DNA of 12,637 nucleotides, taken from contig DASRNM010000041.1 of the NCBI GenBank assembly GCA_035647435.1, positions 1 through 12,637 on the forward strand, given 5' to 3'. Positions 1-7,237 of this stretch are shown piece after piece. The notes under the pieces are model-generated. The model was given only the letters and a program-made list of their open reading frames with translations, made no database searches and was not told where the DNA came from. The position numbers and the translations under genes were made by a program. Positions within the stretch are counted from its first letter, which is position 1; each line of letters opens with the position of its first letter. This DNA is from JAAZFZ01 sp035647435. GTDB taxonomy: Bacteria; Bacillota; Clostridia; Oscillospirales; Acutalibacteraceae.

Positions 1-74
1 TATTATAACATACTATTTTGTAAAATAATATATGCAAATAATAATTTTTTATTAAAAATAAAAGAGGCAAAAGA

Positions 75-91
75 GGCGGTTAAATGCCGCC
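75..91 (-). terminator. Probable Rho-independent terminator after jag
   Basis: Read on the minus strand, just after the jag stop, the sequence forms a GGCGG/CCGCC stem (plus-strand positions 75-79 and 87-91) with a 7-nt loop, followed by a pyrimidine/T-rich tract (TCTTTTGCCTCTTTTATTTTT). The stem is only 5 bp, so this is a moderate call. It would end the rpmH-rnpA-yidD-yidC-jag transcript. Positions 1-60 beyond it are very AT-rich and contain no gene I can support. Confidence 0.55.
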
Positions 92-103
92 CCCAAAGTT
101 TGT

Positions 104-943
104 TTATTTATCGTTTTTTATGTCGATTTTTTCATAGAGTGATGCTGAAGCGGCATCAGAACGGGGTGTGTGCGGTTTGTGGCTTTTCTCAGTCGCTTGG
201 ATTTTCTCAGTCGCTTGGCTTGAACGATAATCAGGCCTTTTGCTTGGATTGTTACTGGTCTTGTTGTAGCGGTCTGGCCTTTGATCTTTATAGCCGCCAC
301 CATTTTTTTGACCACCAACAAGAGTGATAACAACTCTTCTTGAGCTTTCGGTGCCCACTGAATGGGACTCGACTCCCCCAATCTCTTGAATGGTTGTGTG
401 AATAATGCGGCGCTCATAAGGGTTCATAGGGTCGAGAGATTGATTTCTACCGTATTTTTTAACCTTACCTGCTGTTCGCGTTGCAAGGTCCCTGAGTGTG
501 CGTTCACGTTTTTGCCTGTAATCACCGACGTTGATTGAAATGCGTTTGTAGTCTTCTGTACCCCTGTTTACAACCAGGCGTGTGAGATATTGAATGGCAT
601 CAAGCGTTTCGCCTCTGCGACCGATAACCGCACCATAATCATTTGAACATTTTATTTCAAATTTAACATCGTTTCCTTCGATGTTGGTGTCGATTTGTGG
701 GTCTTTAATACCAAGACCATTTAAAATAGAGTTAATATAATCGATTGCTTTGACAAAGTCTGATTGTTCATAATAAACTTTAACTTTTGCCGGCGAGCCT
801 CCGAAAAGGCCAAGTGTTTTTTTGACAGGTTCCTGCATAACTTCAACGATTATATCGGCATCATACGGAGCGTCTAGCTTTTCGATTGCAGCCTTCGTAG
901 CTTCTTCAATTGTATCTGCTGTACAAATTGCTTCCTTTAACAA
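104..943 (-). CDS. jag: Jag/KhpB family RNA-binding protein (Jag_N-KH-R3H)
   Basis: A 279-aa RNA-binding protein of the Jag (KhpB/EloR, SpoIIIJ-associated) family. Visible in order are an N-terminal Jag_N-like segment (about residues 1-50, ending KKTLGLFGG), a KH domain with its GxxG loop as GRRG at residues 108-111, an R3H domain with the R-x3-H signature at R178/H182 (PYERRIIH), and a polar low-complexity tail from about residue 212. The family binds RNA and in Firmicutes is linked to cell elongation and division control; the gene usually follows yidC, as here (27-nt gap). The start is TTG at 943, supported by an AGGTGG ribosome binding site 7 nt upstream. The tail contains a hexapeptide tandem duplication (QATEKI/QATEKS) encoded by an 18-bp DNA repeat. 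Family assignment is secure; the role in this organism is inferred. Confidence 0.95.
   Translation of the reverse strand: MLKEAICTADTIEEATKAAIEKLDAPYDADIIVEVMQEPVKKTLGLFGGSPAKVKVYYEQSDFVKAIDYINSILNGLGIKDPQIDTNIEGNDVKFEIKCSNDYGAVIGRRGETLDAIQYLTRLVVNRGTEDYKRISINVGDYRQKRERTLRDLATRTAGKVKKYGRNQSLDPMNPYERRIIHTTIQEIGGVESHSVGTESSRRVVITLVGGQKNGGGYKDQRPDRYNKTSNNPSKRPDYRSSQATEKIQATEKSHKPHTPRSDAASASLYEKIDIKNDK
183..218. repeat. 18-bp tandem duplication inside the jag 3' end
   Basis: Two adjacent 18-bp units, 183-200 and 201-218, differ only in the first base (c/a) and otherwise read ttttctcagtcgcttgg. The unit length keeps the jag frame and encodes QATEKI and QATEKS in the disordered C-terminal tail. 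This is a simple recent in-frame duplication that could vary in copy number between strains. Confidence 0.9.
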
Positions 944-970
944 GGTTTCACCACCTATTTTTAAATATTG

Positions 971-1894
971 TTATTGGTTTTTCTGTCTACTAATCATAAG
1001 TTTACGTGTGTTTTCTTTTGAGCGGCGCAAAACAGTTTCTTCAACCATCAGACGGGCAACCATCTTTCTTGGGTTGTGCGTGTGGCTGAGAACCACCTGC
1101 TGAAGAAATGCAAAAATATTTGATGTAATCCAGTAGATACCAATACCTACGGGGAACTGAAATGTGAAATACACCGAAATAACCGGCATAAACAAAACCA
1201 TGCAACCCATTGCCTTGTTTTGTGCCGCTTCGGGATTATTGCGTTTTTGCATTAAGTTGGTGTAAATACCGCTAGCGAGAGAAGAAATTCCCGAAAGAAT
1301 CGGAACAGACCAAAGAATATTCCGTGTGCCTATTGATGGAGATTGTCCCAGTGGCAGGCCTAAGAATTTAAAGTTAAAATCACTGATAATACGCGAATAA
1401 TTTTCAGGAATTAAAGAACGCAGTCGAGAGAATTCTTCAATAACAGTTAATTCCGCAGTTCTTGCCGTGAAGTTAACGCCACTTGCGGTTAAACCCTCAA
1501 TCAATGTCTTTATAAGTTCCTCGGGTATTTGCAGAGCATATGTCAAGGGTTTGTAAATAACAGCAATAAGTCCAAAAATAATAGGCATTTGAATTAAAAG
1601 AGGTAGACAACCCGCGTTCATAGGATTATAACCTTCACGAGAATAGAGGTTTTGTGTTTCCTCCTGAATTTTTTGTTGATCGCCGTTATATCTTTCGCGA
1701 ATTTTACGGATTTTTGACTGCATTCTCTGCGTTTTTGCAGTGCCCTTTTGTTGCCTGATTGATGTCGGCAACATGAGCAGACGACAAAAAATTGTGAAGA
1801 GAATAAGTGTTATGGCGTAATTGCCGACAACATCGTATATCAGTCTTAGCGCAAATCCAAAGGGCATACCAAGTATGTCATAAAAAAACTCCAT
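971..1894 (-). CDS. yidC: YidC/Oxa1 family membrane protein insertase
   Basis: A 307-aa polytopic inner-membrane insertase that integrates and folds membrane proteins, alone or with SecYEG. Five core hydrophobic segments are visible at about residues 22-42, 94-116, 192-212, 229-246 and 249-270. R38 in TIFCRLLMLP aligns with the conserved hydrophilic-groove arginine of the family. A charged cytoplasmic coiled-coil-like loop (about 46-85) follows, then the NPMNAGCLPLLIQMP signature. There is no lipoprotein signal peptide with a lipobox Cys; the protein begins almost directly at the first core helix. The C-terminus is strongly basic, as expected for ribosome contact. The ATG at 1894 has a GGAGG site 5 nt upstream. 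It lies between yidD and jag in the usual order. The loop at about 121-190, between the second and third core helices, is fairly long but contains no recognisable extra domain. Confidence 0.96.
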   Translation of the reverse strand: MEFFYDILGMPFGFALRLIYDVVGNYAITLILFTIFCRLLMLPTSIRQQKGTAKTQRMQSKIRKIRERYNGDQQKIQEETQNLYSREGYNPMNAGCLPLLIQMPIIFGLIAVIYKPLTYALQIPEELIKTLIEGLTASGVNFTARTAELTVIEEFSRLRSLIPENYSRIISDFNFKFLGLPLGQSPSIGTRNILWSVPILSGISSLASGIYTNLMQKRNNPEAAQNKAMGCMVLFMPVISVYFTFQFPVGIGIYWITSNIFAFLQQVVLSHTHNPRKMVARLMVEETVLRRSKENTRKLMISRQKNQ

Positions 1895-1932
1895 TTTTTC
1901 CTCCGAGTCAGTCCAAGCTTTTCAGATTTGAA

Positions 1933-2199
1933 TCACTTGTTTTTGTGTTTTGAGTCGGGTGCGGATTTATCATCACGGTCAGGTTTTGCAGGCGGGACAG
2001 GGTCGTAGCCACCGGGGAACAGCACATTGCATGTAAACACTCGGCGCAAAGCTAACAGACCGCCCTTTAAAAGGCCGTGAACATTGATAGCCTCAATAGC
2101 GTAATTCGAGCATGTGGGGTAATATCTGCACATTGGCGGAAGATGAGGGGAAATTCGGTTTTGATAAAACCTGATGCACTTAAGAACGATTCTTTTCAT
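1933..2199 (-). CDS. yidD: Membrane protein insertion efficiency factor YidD
   Basis: A small (88 aa) YidD family protein (DUF37), thought to help YidC-dependent insertion at the inner membrane. The family signature is clear: MKRIVLKCIRFYQNRISPHLPP followed by CRYYPTCSNYA with its conserved cysteines. The C-terminal 20 residues are a polar, charged tail. I place the start at the ATG at 2199, because an AGGTG site lies about 9 nt upstream and homologs start MKR. A GTG at 2211 would add MLSV but has a poorer ribosome binding site. The gene overlaps the rnpA 3' end by 20 nt, so translation is probably coupled. Its product is needed alongside YidC, whose gene follows after 38 nt. Confidence 0.93.
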   Translation of the reverse strand: MKRIVLKCIRFYQNRISPHLPPMCRYYPTCSNYAIEAINVHGLLKGGLLALRRVFTCNVLFPGGYDPVPPAKPDRDDKSAPDSKHKNK

Positions 2200-2539
2200 T
2201 ACGGATAACACCTGCTGCCTTCAACTGTTCAAGCATAATACTTTCGATTTGTGTACTCTTCATGTTTTTAGTCTTGAACCTTGCAACAAAAACTAAATCC
2301 CAACTTCCATTGCAAAGCGGAAATAAATTTCTGTAAGCAGCCATTATAATTCTTCGGCATCTATTTCGCTCAACGGCATTTCCAATTTTTGTACTTGTGG
2401 TAACCCCCATACGACAAACTCCCGCGCGGTTTTTGTTGCAGTAAAGAACCAGCGCAGGATTCGTATATGACTTCCCCCGTGAATATGCACGGCGAAAGTC
2501 TGTGTTTTGCTTCAATGTTATTATATCCAAAGCAACCAA
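2180..2539 (-). CDS. rnpA: Ribonuclease P protein component
   Basis: The protein subunit of RNase P, which with the rnpB RNA matures tRNA 5' ends (and tmRNA, encoded at the other end of this window). It is up to 119 aa, the usual family size. The RNR motif is visible as KIGNAVERNRCRRIIMAAYR (about residues 51-70), together with the N-terminal NTDFRRAYSRGKSY that starts the RNase P fold. The start is uncertain: TTG codons at 2539 and 2530 are both possible and neither has a good Shine-Dalgarno sequence, so the gene may depend on coupling to rpmH, which ends 21 nt upstream. No ATG lies in the plausible start zone. The 3' end overlaps yidD. Confidence 0.94.
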   Translation of the reverse strand: MVALDIITLKQNTDFRRAYSRGKSYTNPALVLYCNKNRAGVCRMGVTTSTKIGNAVERNRCRRIIMAAYRNLFPLCNGSWDLVFVARFKTKNMKSTQIESIMLEQLKAAGVIRNEKNRS

Positions 2540-2560
2540 CCCAATTCTTTAGCACAGCTA

Positions 2561-2695
2561 TTAATAGGTGAGCTGCTTTCTGCGCTTTGCTCTGCGACGT
2601 GCAAGAATTTTGCGCCCGTTTCTATCAGCCATTCTCTTGCGGAAGCCGTGTTCCATCTTGCGATGGCGCTTCTTCGGTTGATAAGTTCTTTTCAT
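2561..2695 (-). CDS. rpmH: 50S ribosomal protein L34
   Basis: A 44-aa ribosomal protein L34. The translated sequence starts MKRTYQPKKRHRKMEHGFRK and continues with RMADRNGRKILARRRAKRRK, a near-textbook L34 with very high Arg/Lys content. The ATG at 2695 has GGAGG 8 nt upstream. It is the first gene of the leftward operon and directly precedes rnpA, as in most bacteria. Confidence 0.98.
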   Translation of the reverse strand: MKRTYQPKKRHRKMEHGFRKRMADRNGRKILARRRAKRRKQLTY

Positions 2696-2736
2696 TTGGC
2701 AATCCTCCGTTTCCAATTAAGCAATAGTTGTATTTA

Positions 2737-2764
2737 ACAGCCGATAAAAGCTGATAAAAGCTGT
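2737..2764 (-). repeat. 10-bp tandem repeat with flanking inverted repeat in the rpmH leader
   Basis: The 10-mer gataaaagct is repeated exactly at 2743-2752 and 2753-2762. The pair is flanked by acagc (2737-2741) and gctgt (2760-2764), which can pair. It lies in the predicted 5' leader of the rpmH transcript, between promoter and Shine-Dalgarno. It could be a leader hairpin or simply slippage-derived; no known motif is recognised. Confidence 0.5.
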
Positions 2765-2782
2765 GTAACCTTGCAGAAATGT

Positions 2783-2812
2783 ATTATATAACAATATTAA
2801 GGTTAATGTCAA
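2783..2812 (-). promoter_or_regulatory. Sigma-70-type promoter for the rpmH operon
   Basis: On the minus strand there is a TTGACA -35 box (plus positions 2812-2807), an 18-bp spacer and a TATAAT -10 box (2788-2783). Both hexamers match the housekeeping consensus exactly. The start site would fall near 2776, giving rpmH a leader of about 80 nt. Confidence 0.8.
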
Positions 2813-2873
2813 TCCCTTTTTGGCTAGAAACGCTCAAACGCATTTTAAAGGGGCAGAAAACCGTCTTTTTATA

Positions 2874-2902
2874 TTGAAAGTTAGGCAGTATTGTGTTATA
2901 AT
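2874..2902 (+). promoter_or_regulatory. Sigma-70-type promoter for dnaA
   Basis: TTGAAA (2874-2879) and TATAAT (2897-2902) are separated by an ideal 17-bp spacer. Transcription would start near 2909, giving dnaA a leader of about 130 nt. With the rpmH promoter about 60 bp away, the two form a back-to-back divergent pair. Confidence 0.8.
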
Positions 2903-2923
2903 CCAAAATAGTATCGTCTAATT

Positions 2924-2932
2924 GTATACACA
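2924..2932 (+). promoter_or_regulatory. Single near-consensus DnaA box downstream of the dnaA promoter
   Basis: GTATACACA matches the DnaA-box consensus TTATNCACA except at the first position. It lies about 15-25 bp past the predicted dnaA start site, where bound DnaA could repress its own gene. I see no second good box in the 2696-3040 intergenic region, so it does not by itself define an origin. A match at this level can occur by chance in AT-rich DNA. Confidence 0.35.
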
Positions 2933-3040
2933 GTAATTTTTGCTGAAACATCTGTGATTTTATAGATTAAAAAAGGGCGATGAAACCAGCAGGCTTGAAT
3001 ATTATGCTTGTGGGTATGCACGAAGAAAGGTGGAAGATGG

Positions 3041-4360
3041 ATGGACTCTTTTGAGGATATTTGGAAGTTAGTTAGAGAAGAACTTAAAAATGAGTTTTCC
3101 GAAGCTGTCTACAATCTTTGGCTCAAAGAGTTAAAGCTTGTCAGCTTTGAAAGCAGCAGCGTTGTGCTCTCAATTGCGGAGTTTAAGCGTAAAATAATCG
3201 AAAGAAAGTTCTTTGACTCGCTGTGCAATGCATTTGAACGGGTTATGGGCTTTAAAATAGATGTTATTCTCGTTGAGCCTGAGGGTGTTGTAGGAGAAAA
3301 TGCGGGACAAGTCAGTTCAGGAGCAGGAGGCACAGTTTTTTCAAGTGTGACCAATACATTTGATACTTTTGTTGTGGGTTCGTCAAACAAATTTGCTCAT
3401 GCCGCAGCACAGGCTGTTGCCGCAAACCCCGGCATGGCATATAACCCACTGTTTATTTATGGCAAATCCGGTCTGGGCAAAACTCACCTTTTGAGTGCTA
3501 TTGCTCATGAAATAAGAATTAATCGTCCCGATGCAAACATTATTTTTACACACGGTGAGGCATTCACAAACGAAATTGTGTCGCACCTTGCGCAGAAAAA
3601 CATGGCGGGTTTTCATGATAAATATAGAAACGCAGACGTTCTCCTTGTTGACGATGTTCAGTTTATCGCAGGGCGTGAATCAACTGAGGAGGAATTTTTC
3701 CATACATTTAATGAATTGACGCGCAGGGATAATCAGATTGTTCTCACGTCTGACCGTCCTCCAAAAGAAATAACAACTCTTGAAGAAAGGCTTCGCACTC
3801 GTTTTGAGTGGGGGCTGATAGCTGATGTTCAGCCACCTGATATTGAAACGAGAATGGCAATAGTGAAACGCAAGGCACAACTGCTCGACCTGAACATTTC
3901 AGACGAGGTTGTTCAGTATATAGCATCAAAGCTCAAAAACAATATCCGTCAGCTTGAGGGTGCAGTCAAAAAAATGCAAGCATTTATAAATTTGCACGGA
4001 GCGCAGATGAATATTGCAACGGCACAAAATGCTATTAAAGATATTTTGAGTGAGAGCGAGCCGGTAGATGTAACCTGTGAGAGGATTATTGAAGAGGTCG
4101 CCAGAACATACGGCGTTGATGCTGTAGATTTACGCTCGAAAAAGAGAGATGCGAACACCGCTATGGTGAGAAGAGTTGCGATGCATGTTATTAGCGAAAT
4201 GACGGGCTTGCCCACAAAAGCAATTGGAAACGAGTTCAATAGGGACCATTCAACGGTTATTTACTCACTTGGAGAAATTAAGAAAGATATGGCAAGAAAC
4301 TCGTCTCTAAAATCCACAATCAACGATATAATTAAAAATGTAGAAAAGCAAAAAAGCTGA
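3041..4360 (+). CDS. dnaA: Chromosomal replication initiator protein DnaA
   Basis: A 439-aa DnaA, the AAA+ ATPase that binds DnaA boxes, melts oriC and loads helicase. Domain I spans about residues 1-80. The domain II linker is short (about 80-107). Domain III carries Walker A GKSGLGKT (141-148), Walker B VLLVDD (200-205) and an arginine-rich RLRTRFEWGL sensor region (250-259). Domain IV contains the DNA-binding signature NRDHSTVIYSL (from about 400). I chose the ATG at 3041, which follows an AAGGTGG ribosome binding site and gives the usual MDSFEDIW start; the frame is open back to a TTG at 3008 but that extension is unsupported. The gene is divergent from rpmH, as expected near an origin. 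However, the next gene is dapF rather than dnaN, and no terminator separates them. Confidence 0.97.
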   Translation: MDSFEDIWKLVREELKNEFSEAVYNLWLKELKLVSFESSSVVLSIAEFKRKIIERKFFDSLCNAFERVMGFKIDVILVEPEGVVGENAGQVSSGAGGTVFSSVTNTFDTFVVGSSNKFAHAAAQAVAANPGMAYNPLFIYGKSGLGKTHLLSAIAHEIRINRPDANIIFTHGEAFTNEIVSHLAQKNMAGFHDKYRNADVLLVDDVQFIAGRESTEEEFFHTFNELTRRDNQIVLTSDRPPKEITTLEERLRTRFEWGLIADVQPPDIETRMAIVKRKAQLLDLNISDEVVQYIASKLKNNIRQLEGAVKKMQAFINLHGAQMNIATAQNAIKDILSESEPVDVTCERIIEEVARTYGVDAVDLRSKKRDANTAMVRRVAMHVISEMTGLPTKAIGNEFNRDHSTVIYSLGEIKKDMARNSSLKSTINDIIKNVEKQKS

Positions 4361-4402
4361 TATATTTAGATTTTAAATAAATTGACCTAAAGGGAGGCCA
4401 AA

Positions 4403-5248
4403 ATGAGATTTACAAAAATGCATGGTGCCGGCAATGACTATATATATGTCAATTGCTTTAACGAAAAAGTCAGTAACCCTGAAAAAACAGCAATTCAGGT
4501 TAGTGACAGGCACTTCGGAATCGGCTCGGACGGATTAGTGCTTATAAAACCGTCGGATATAGCTGATTTTCAAATGGATATTTACAATTCTGACGGCTCA
4601 CGCGCAAAAATGTGCGGTAACGCAACGAGGTGTGTCGCAAAATATGTTTATGACAATAAAATGACGGATAAGAGCGAAATAGCTCTTGAAACCTTGAGCG
4701 GGATTAAAACAATTGAAATGGTTGTTGAAAACGAAAAGGTTACCGCTGCAAAGGTCAACATGGGTGCACCTGTGCTTAAAGGCAGCGAGATACCCGTTAA
4801 GCTTGAGGGTGAAACAATCGTAAACCGACCAATAAAGGTTGGAGGCGAAGAGCAATATGTTACCTGTGTTTCAATGGGTAATCCTCATTGCGTGCTATAT
4901 GTCGATGATGTTGACGAAATTGAAATTGAAAAAATCGGCCCGTTGTTTGAAAACAATGAGCTGTTCCCTGACAGGGTTAATACTGAATTCATTGAAAGAA
5001 TTGACGATAGATGCATAAAAATGCGTGTTTGGGAGCGTGGAGCGGGCGAAACCCTTGCTTGCGGAACGGGAGCATGTGCGTCAGTCGTTGCTTCAATTCT
5101 TAACGGCTATTGTAGAAAGGACGAAGACATCAAGGTCATTCTCAGAGGCGGAGAGATTATAATCCGCTGGGATTCAAAAAGCAACGATGTCTTTATGACC
5201 GGCCCTGCAGAAACTGTCTGTACGGGAGAAATAAAAATCAACGAATAA
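4403..5248 (+). CDS. dapF: Diaminopimelate epimerase
   Basis: DapF (281 aa) interconverts LL- and meso-2,6-diaminopimelate without a cofactor, the last step before lysine and the DAP used in peptidoglycan. Both catalytic cysteines are present: Cys71 in KMCGNATRC and Cys220 in LACGTGACAS. The N-terminal KMHGAGNDYIY and the mid-protein MGNPHCV are typical. The length is normal. An AGGGAGG site precedes the ATG. It lies 42 nt after dnaA and 11 nt before dapL, whose product supplies its substrate, so the pair is a functional module. Confidence 0.97.
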   Translation: MRFTKMHGAGNDYIYVNCFNEKVSNPEKTAIQVSDRHFGIGSDGLVLIKPSDIADFQMDIYNSDGSRAKMCGNATRCVAKYVYDNKMTDKSEIALETLSGIKTIEMVVENEKVTAAKVNMGAPVLKGSEIPVKLEGETIVNRPIKVGGEEQYVTCVSMGNPHCVLYVDDVDEIEIEKIGPLFENNELFPDRVNTEFIERIDDRCIKMRVWERGAGETLACGTGACASVVASILNGYCRKDEDIKVILRGGEIIIRWDSKSNDVFMTGPAETVCTGEIKINE

Positions 5249-5259
5249 CGGAGGATATG

Positions 5260-6483
5260 ATGAGAGTTAACGAAAATTTTCTTAAAATTAAAAACAGCTA
5301 TCTTTTTAGTATGATAGGGCAGAAGGTAAACGATTATAAAAACGAGCACCCTGATGCAGATGTAATAAAACTCGGCATAGGCGATGTTACAAGGCCATTA
5401 CCGCCTGTAGTAATCGATGCATTGCACAAAGCGGTTGATGAAATGAGCAAGGAGAGCAGCTTTCATGGCTACCCACCCGAGCACGGGCAGGATTTCCTTG
5501 TCGAGAAAATAAACAAGTTTGATTTTGCCCAAAGAGGGGTAAAGCTTGACAACGACGAAATTTTTGTCAGTGACGGAGCAAAGAGCGACACAGGCAATAT
5601 CGGAGACATCTTCGGCGTGGACAATGTTGTTGCCGTGTGCGATCCGATTTACCCTGTGTACATTGACACAAATGTCATGGGAGGAAGAGCGGGAGATTTG
5701 CTTGAGAACGGCAAATGGAGCAAGCTTGTCTACCTTGCAGGCTCTGAAGAAACGGACTTTTTGCCGTCTCTGCCGAAAGAGCATGTTGATATAATTTATC
5801 TTTGTTTTCCGAACAACCCCACAGGCATGGGTATAACAAAAGAGCAGTTACAAAAATGGGTTGACTGGGCAAATGAAAACGGCAGTATAATTCTCTACGA
5901 TGCGGCATATGAAGCTTTCATCAGAGAGGATTTACCTCACAGCATTTTTGAAATCGAAGGCGCTAAAACTTGCGCAATAGAGTTCAGAAGCTTTTCAAAA
6001 ACAGCAGGCTTTACAGGTGTGCGTTGCGCATATACTGTCATACCTAAGGCGCTTGAAGTTGGCGGAGTTAGCGTAAACAAGCTTTGGGCAAGACGGCAAG
6101 CAACGAAGTTCAACGGTGTTTCATATATAACACAGCGTGCAGCTGAGGCTGTTTATTCAGATGAGGGCAGAAAGCAAGTTCAAGAAACAATAGATTATTA
6201 CCTCAACAACGCAAAGGTTATAAAAAACGGTCTTAATGAGGCAGGTTTTAAAACATGGGGCGGTGTGAACTCGCCGTATGTATGGCTTAAAACACCCGAC
6301 TCAATGACATCGTGGGAGTTTTTTGACTACCTTTTAAACAATGTTCAGGTTGTCGGCACTCCCGGCTCAGGGTTTGGCCCCGCAGGTGAAGGATTCTTCC
6401 GCTTGACGGCTTTTGGAAGTGCAGAAAATACGATCAAGGCGGTTGAAAGAATAAAGAAAGCGTTTAAAAAACAGAAAATTTAA
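5260..6483 (+). CDS. dapL: LL-diaminopimelate aminotransferase
   Basis: A PLP-dependent class I/II aminotransferase (407 aa) that converts tetrahydrodipicolinate directly to LL-DAP, bypassing the acylated dapD/dapC/dapE route. Diagnostic segments are the start VNENFLKIKNSYLF, SDGAKSDTGNIGDIFG, FPNNPTGMG, and the PLP lysine in RSFSKTAGFTGVRCAY (Lys247). These match DapL rather than general aspartate aminotransferases. Two ATGs are adjacent (5257 and 5260); I prefer 5260 because the GGAGG at 5250-5254 is then 5 nt away rather than 2. It follows dapF by 11 nt, and purC follows by about 20 nt. Confidence 0.95.
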   Translation: MRVNENFLKIKNSYLFSMIGQKVNDYKNEHPDADVIKLGIGDVTRPLPPVVIDALHKAVDEMSKESSFHGYPPEHGQDFLVEKINKFDFAQRGVKLDNDEIFVSDGAKSDTGNIGDIFGVDNVVAVCDPIYPVYIDTNVMGGRAGDLLENGKWSKLVYLAGSEETDFLPSLPKEHVDIIYLCFPNNPTGMGITKEQLQKWVDWANENGSIILYDAAYEAFIREDLPHSIFEIEGAKTCAIEFRSFSKTAGFTGVRCAYTVIPKALEVGGVSVNKLWARRQATKFNGVSYITQRAAEAVYSDEGRKQVQETIDYYLNNAKVIKNGLNEAGFKTWGGVNSPYVWLKTPDSMTSWEFFDYLLNNVQVVGTPGSGFGPAGEGFFRLTAFGSAENTIKAVERIKKAFKKQKI

Positions 6484-6503
6484 AAGTGATTGAAGGGTTA
6501 TTT

Positions 6504-7211
6504 ATGGAAAAGAAAGATTTGCTTTATGAAGGCAAAGCCAAAAAGGTTTATACTACGCAAGACCCTGATGTTTTAATCGTCGATTATAAGGACGACGCAA
6601 CGGCGTTCAATGGTCAAAAAAAGGGAAGTATAATTGGCAAGGGCTTAATCAACAACAAAATGTCGAATTTCATGTGCGAGCTTATTGAAAAAGAGGGTAT
6701 AAAAACTCATTATATCAAGGAGCTAAGTGACAGAGAAACGGCTGTGAGAAAAGTTGAGATTGTTCCCCTTGAGGTGATAATCCGTAACAAAGTGGCAGGT
6801 AGCATGGCGAAAAGGCTCGGGCTTGAAGAGGGCACGAAGCTGTTGCAGCCCGTTTTTGAATTCAGCTATAAAGACGACGATTTGGGCGACCCGATGATAA
6901 ACGAATCACACGCATTGGCTTGTGGTTTTGCAACAAAAAAAGAAATTGATGCAATACGCACAATGGCACTTAAAATAAATGAAATAATGATTGAATATTT
7001 TGCTTCTAAAAATGTTGAGCTAATTGATTTTAAACTTGAGTTTGGCAGATACAAGGGCGAAATTATTTTGGCGGATGAAATATCCCCCGACACTTGCAGG
7101 TTTTGGGATATGACAACCCATGAAAAACTTGATAAGGACCGTTTTCGTCGTGATATGGGCAGTGTTGAAGAAGCCTACGAGGAAATGGCAAACAGATTGG
7201 GTTTGAAGTAG
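6504..7211 (+). CDS. purC: Phosphoribosylaminoimidazole-succinocarboxamide synthase
   Basis: SAICAR synthetase (235 aa) joins CAIR and aspartate using ATP in de novo purine synthesis. Motifs seen include LLYEGKAKKVY at the N-terminus, NKVAGSMAKRLGLEEG (95-110), IDFKLEFG (174-181) and LADEISPDTCRFWD (189-202). The ATG at 6504 has AAGGG 6 nt upstream and gives the family's normal start and length; a GTG at 6486 in frame would add six residues without support. It is directly followed by purF, making a two-gene purine block inside a longer run of unrelated housekeeping genes. No purine riboswitch or PurR-like operator is visible upstream. Confidence 0.97.
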   Translation: MEKKDLLYEGKAKKVYTTQDPDVLIVDYKDDATAFNGQKKGSIIGKGLINNKMSNFMCELIEKEGIKTHYIKELSDRETAVRKVEIVPLEVIIRNKVAGSMAKRLGLEEGTKLLQPVFEFSYKDDDLGDPMINESHALACGFATKKEIDAIRTMALKINEIMIEYFASKNVELIDFKLEFGRYKGEIILADEISPDTCRFWDMTTHEKLDKDRFRRDMGSVEEAYEEMANRLGLK

Positions 7212-7237
7212 TAAAAAACTGTTTTTAGGAGAAAGCG

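Noticed and set aside
100..417. Small open frames on both strands over the jag 3' end
   Set aside because: They are shadows of jag; the apparent repeats in them come from the same 18-bp duplication, and none has family features.
3008..3040. N-terminal extension of dnaA from a TTG
   Set aside because: The ATG at 3041 has the AAGGTGG site and gives the normal DnaA start; the extension shows no family similarity.
4361..4402. Possible DnaA boxes or terminator between dnaA and dapF
   Set aside because: The 42 nt are AT-rich but contain no DnaA-box match and no GC-rich hairpin; they end in the dapF ribosome binding site.
7212..7237. Possible purine riboswitch or PurR operator around the purC-purF genes
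   Set aside because: The gaps before purC and purF are about 20-26 nt, too short for a riboswitch, and show no recognisable operator.
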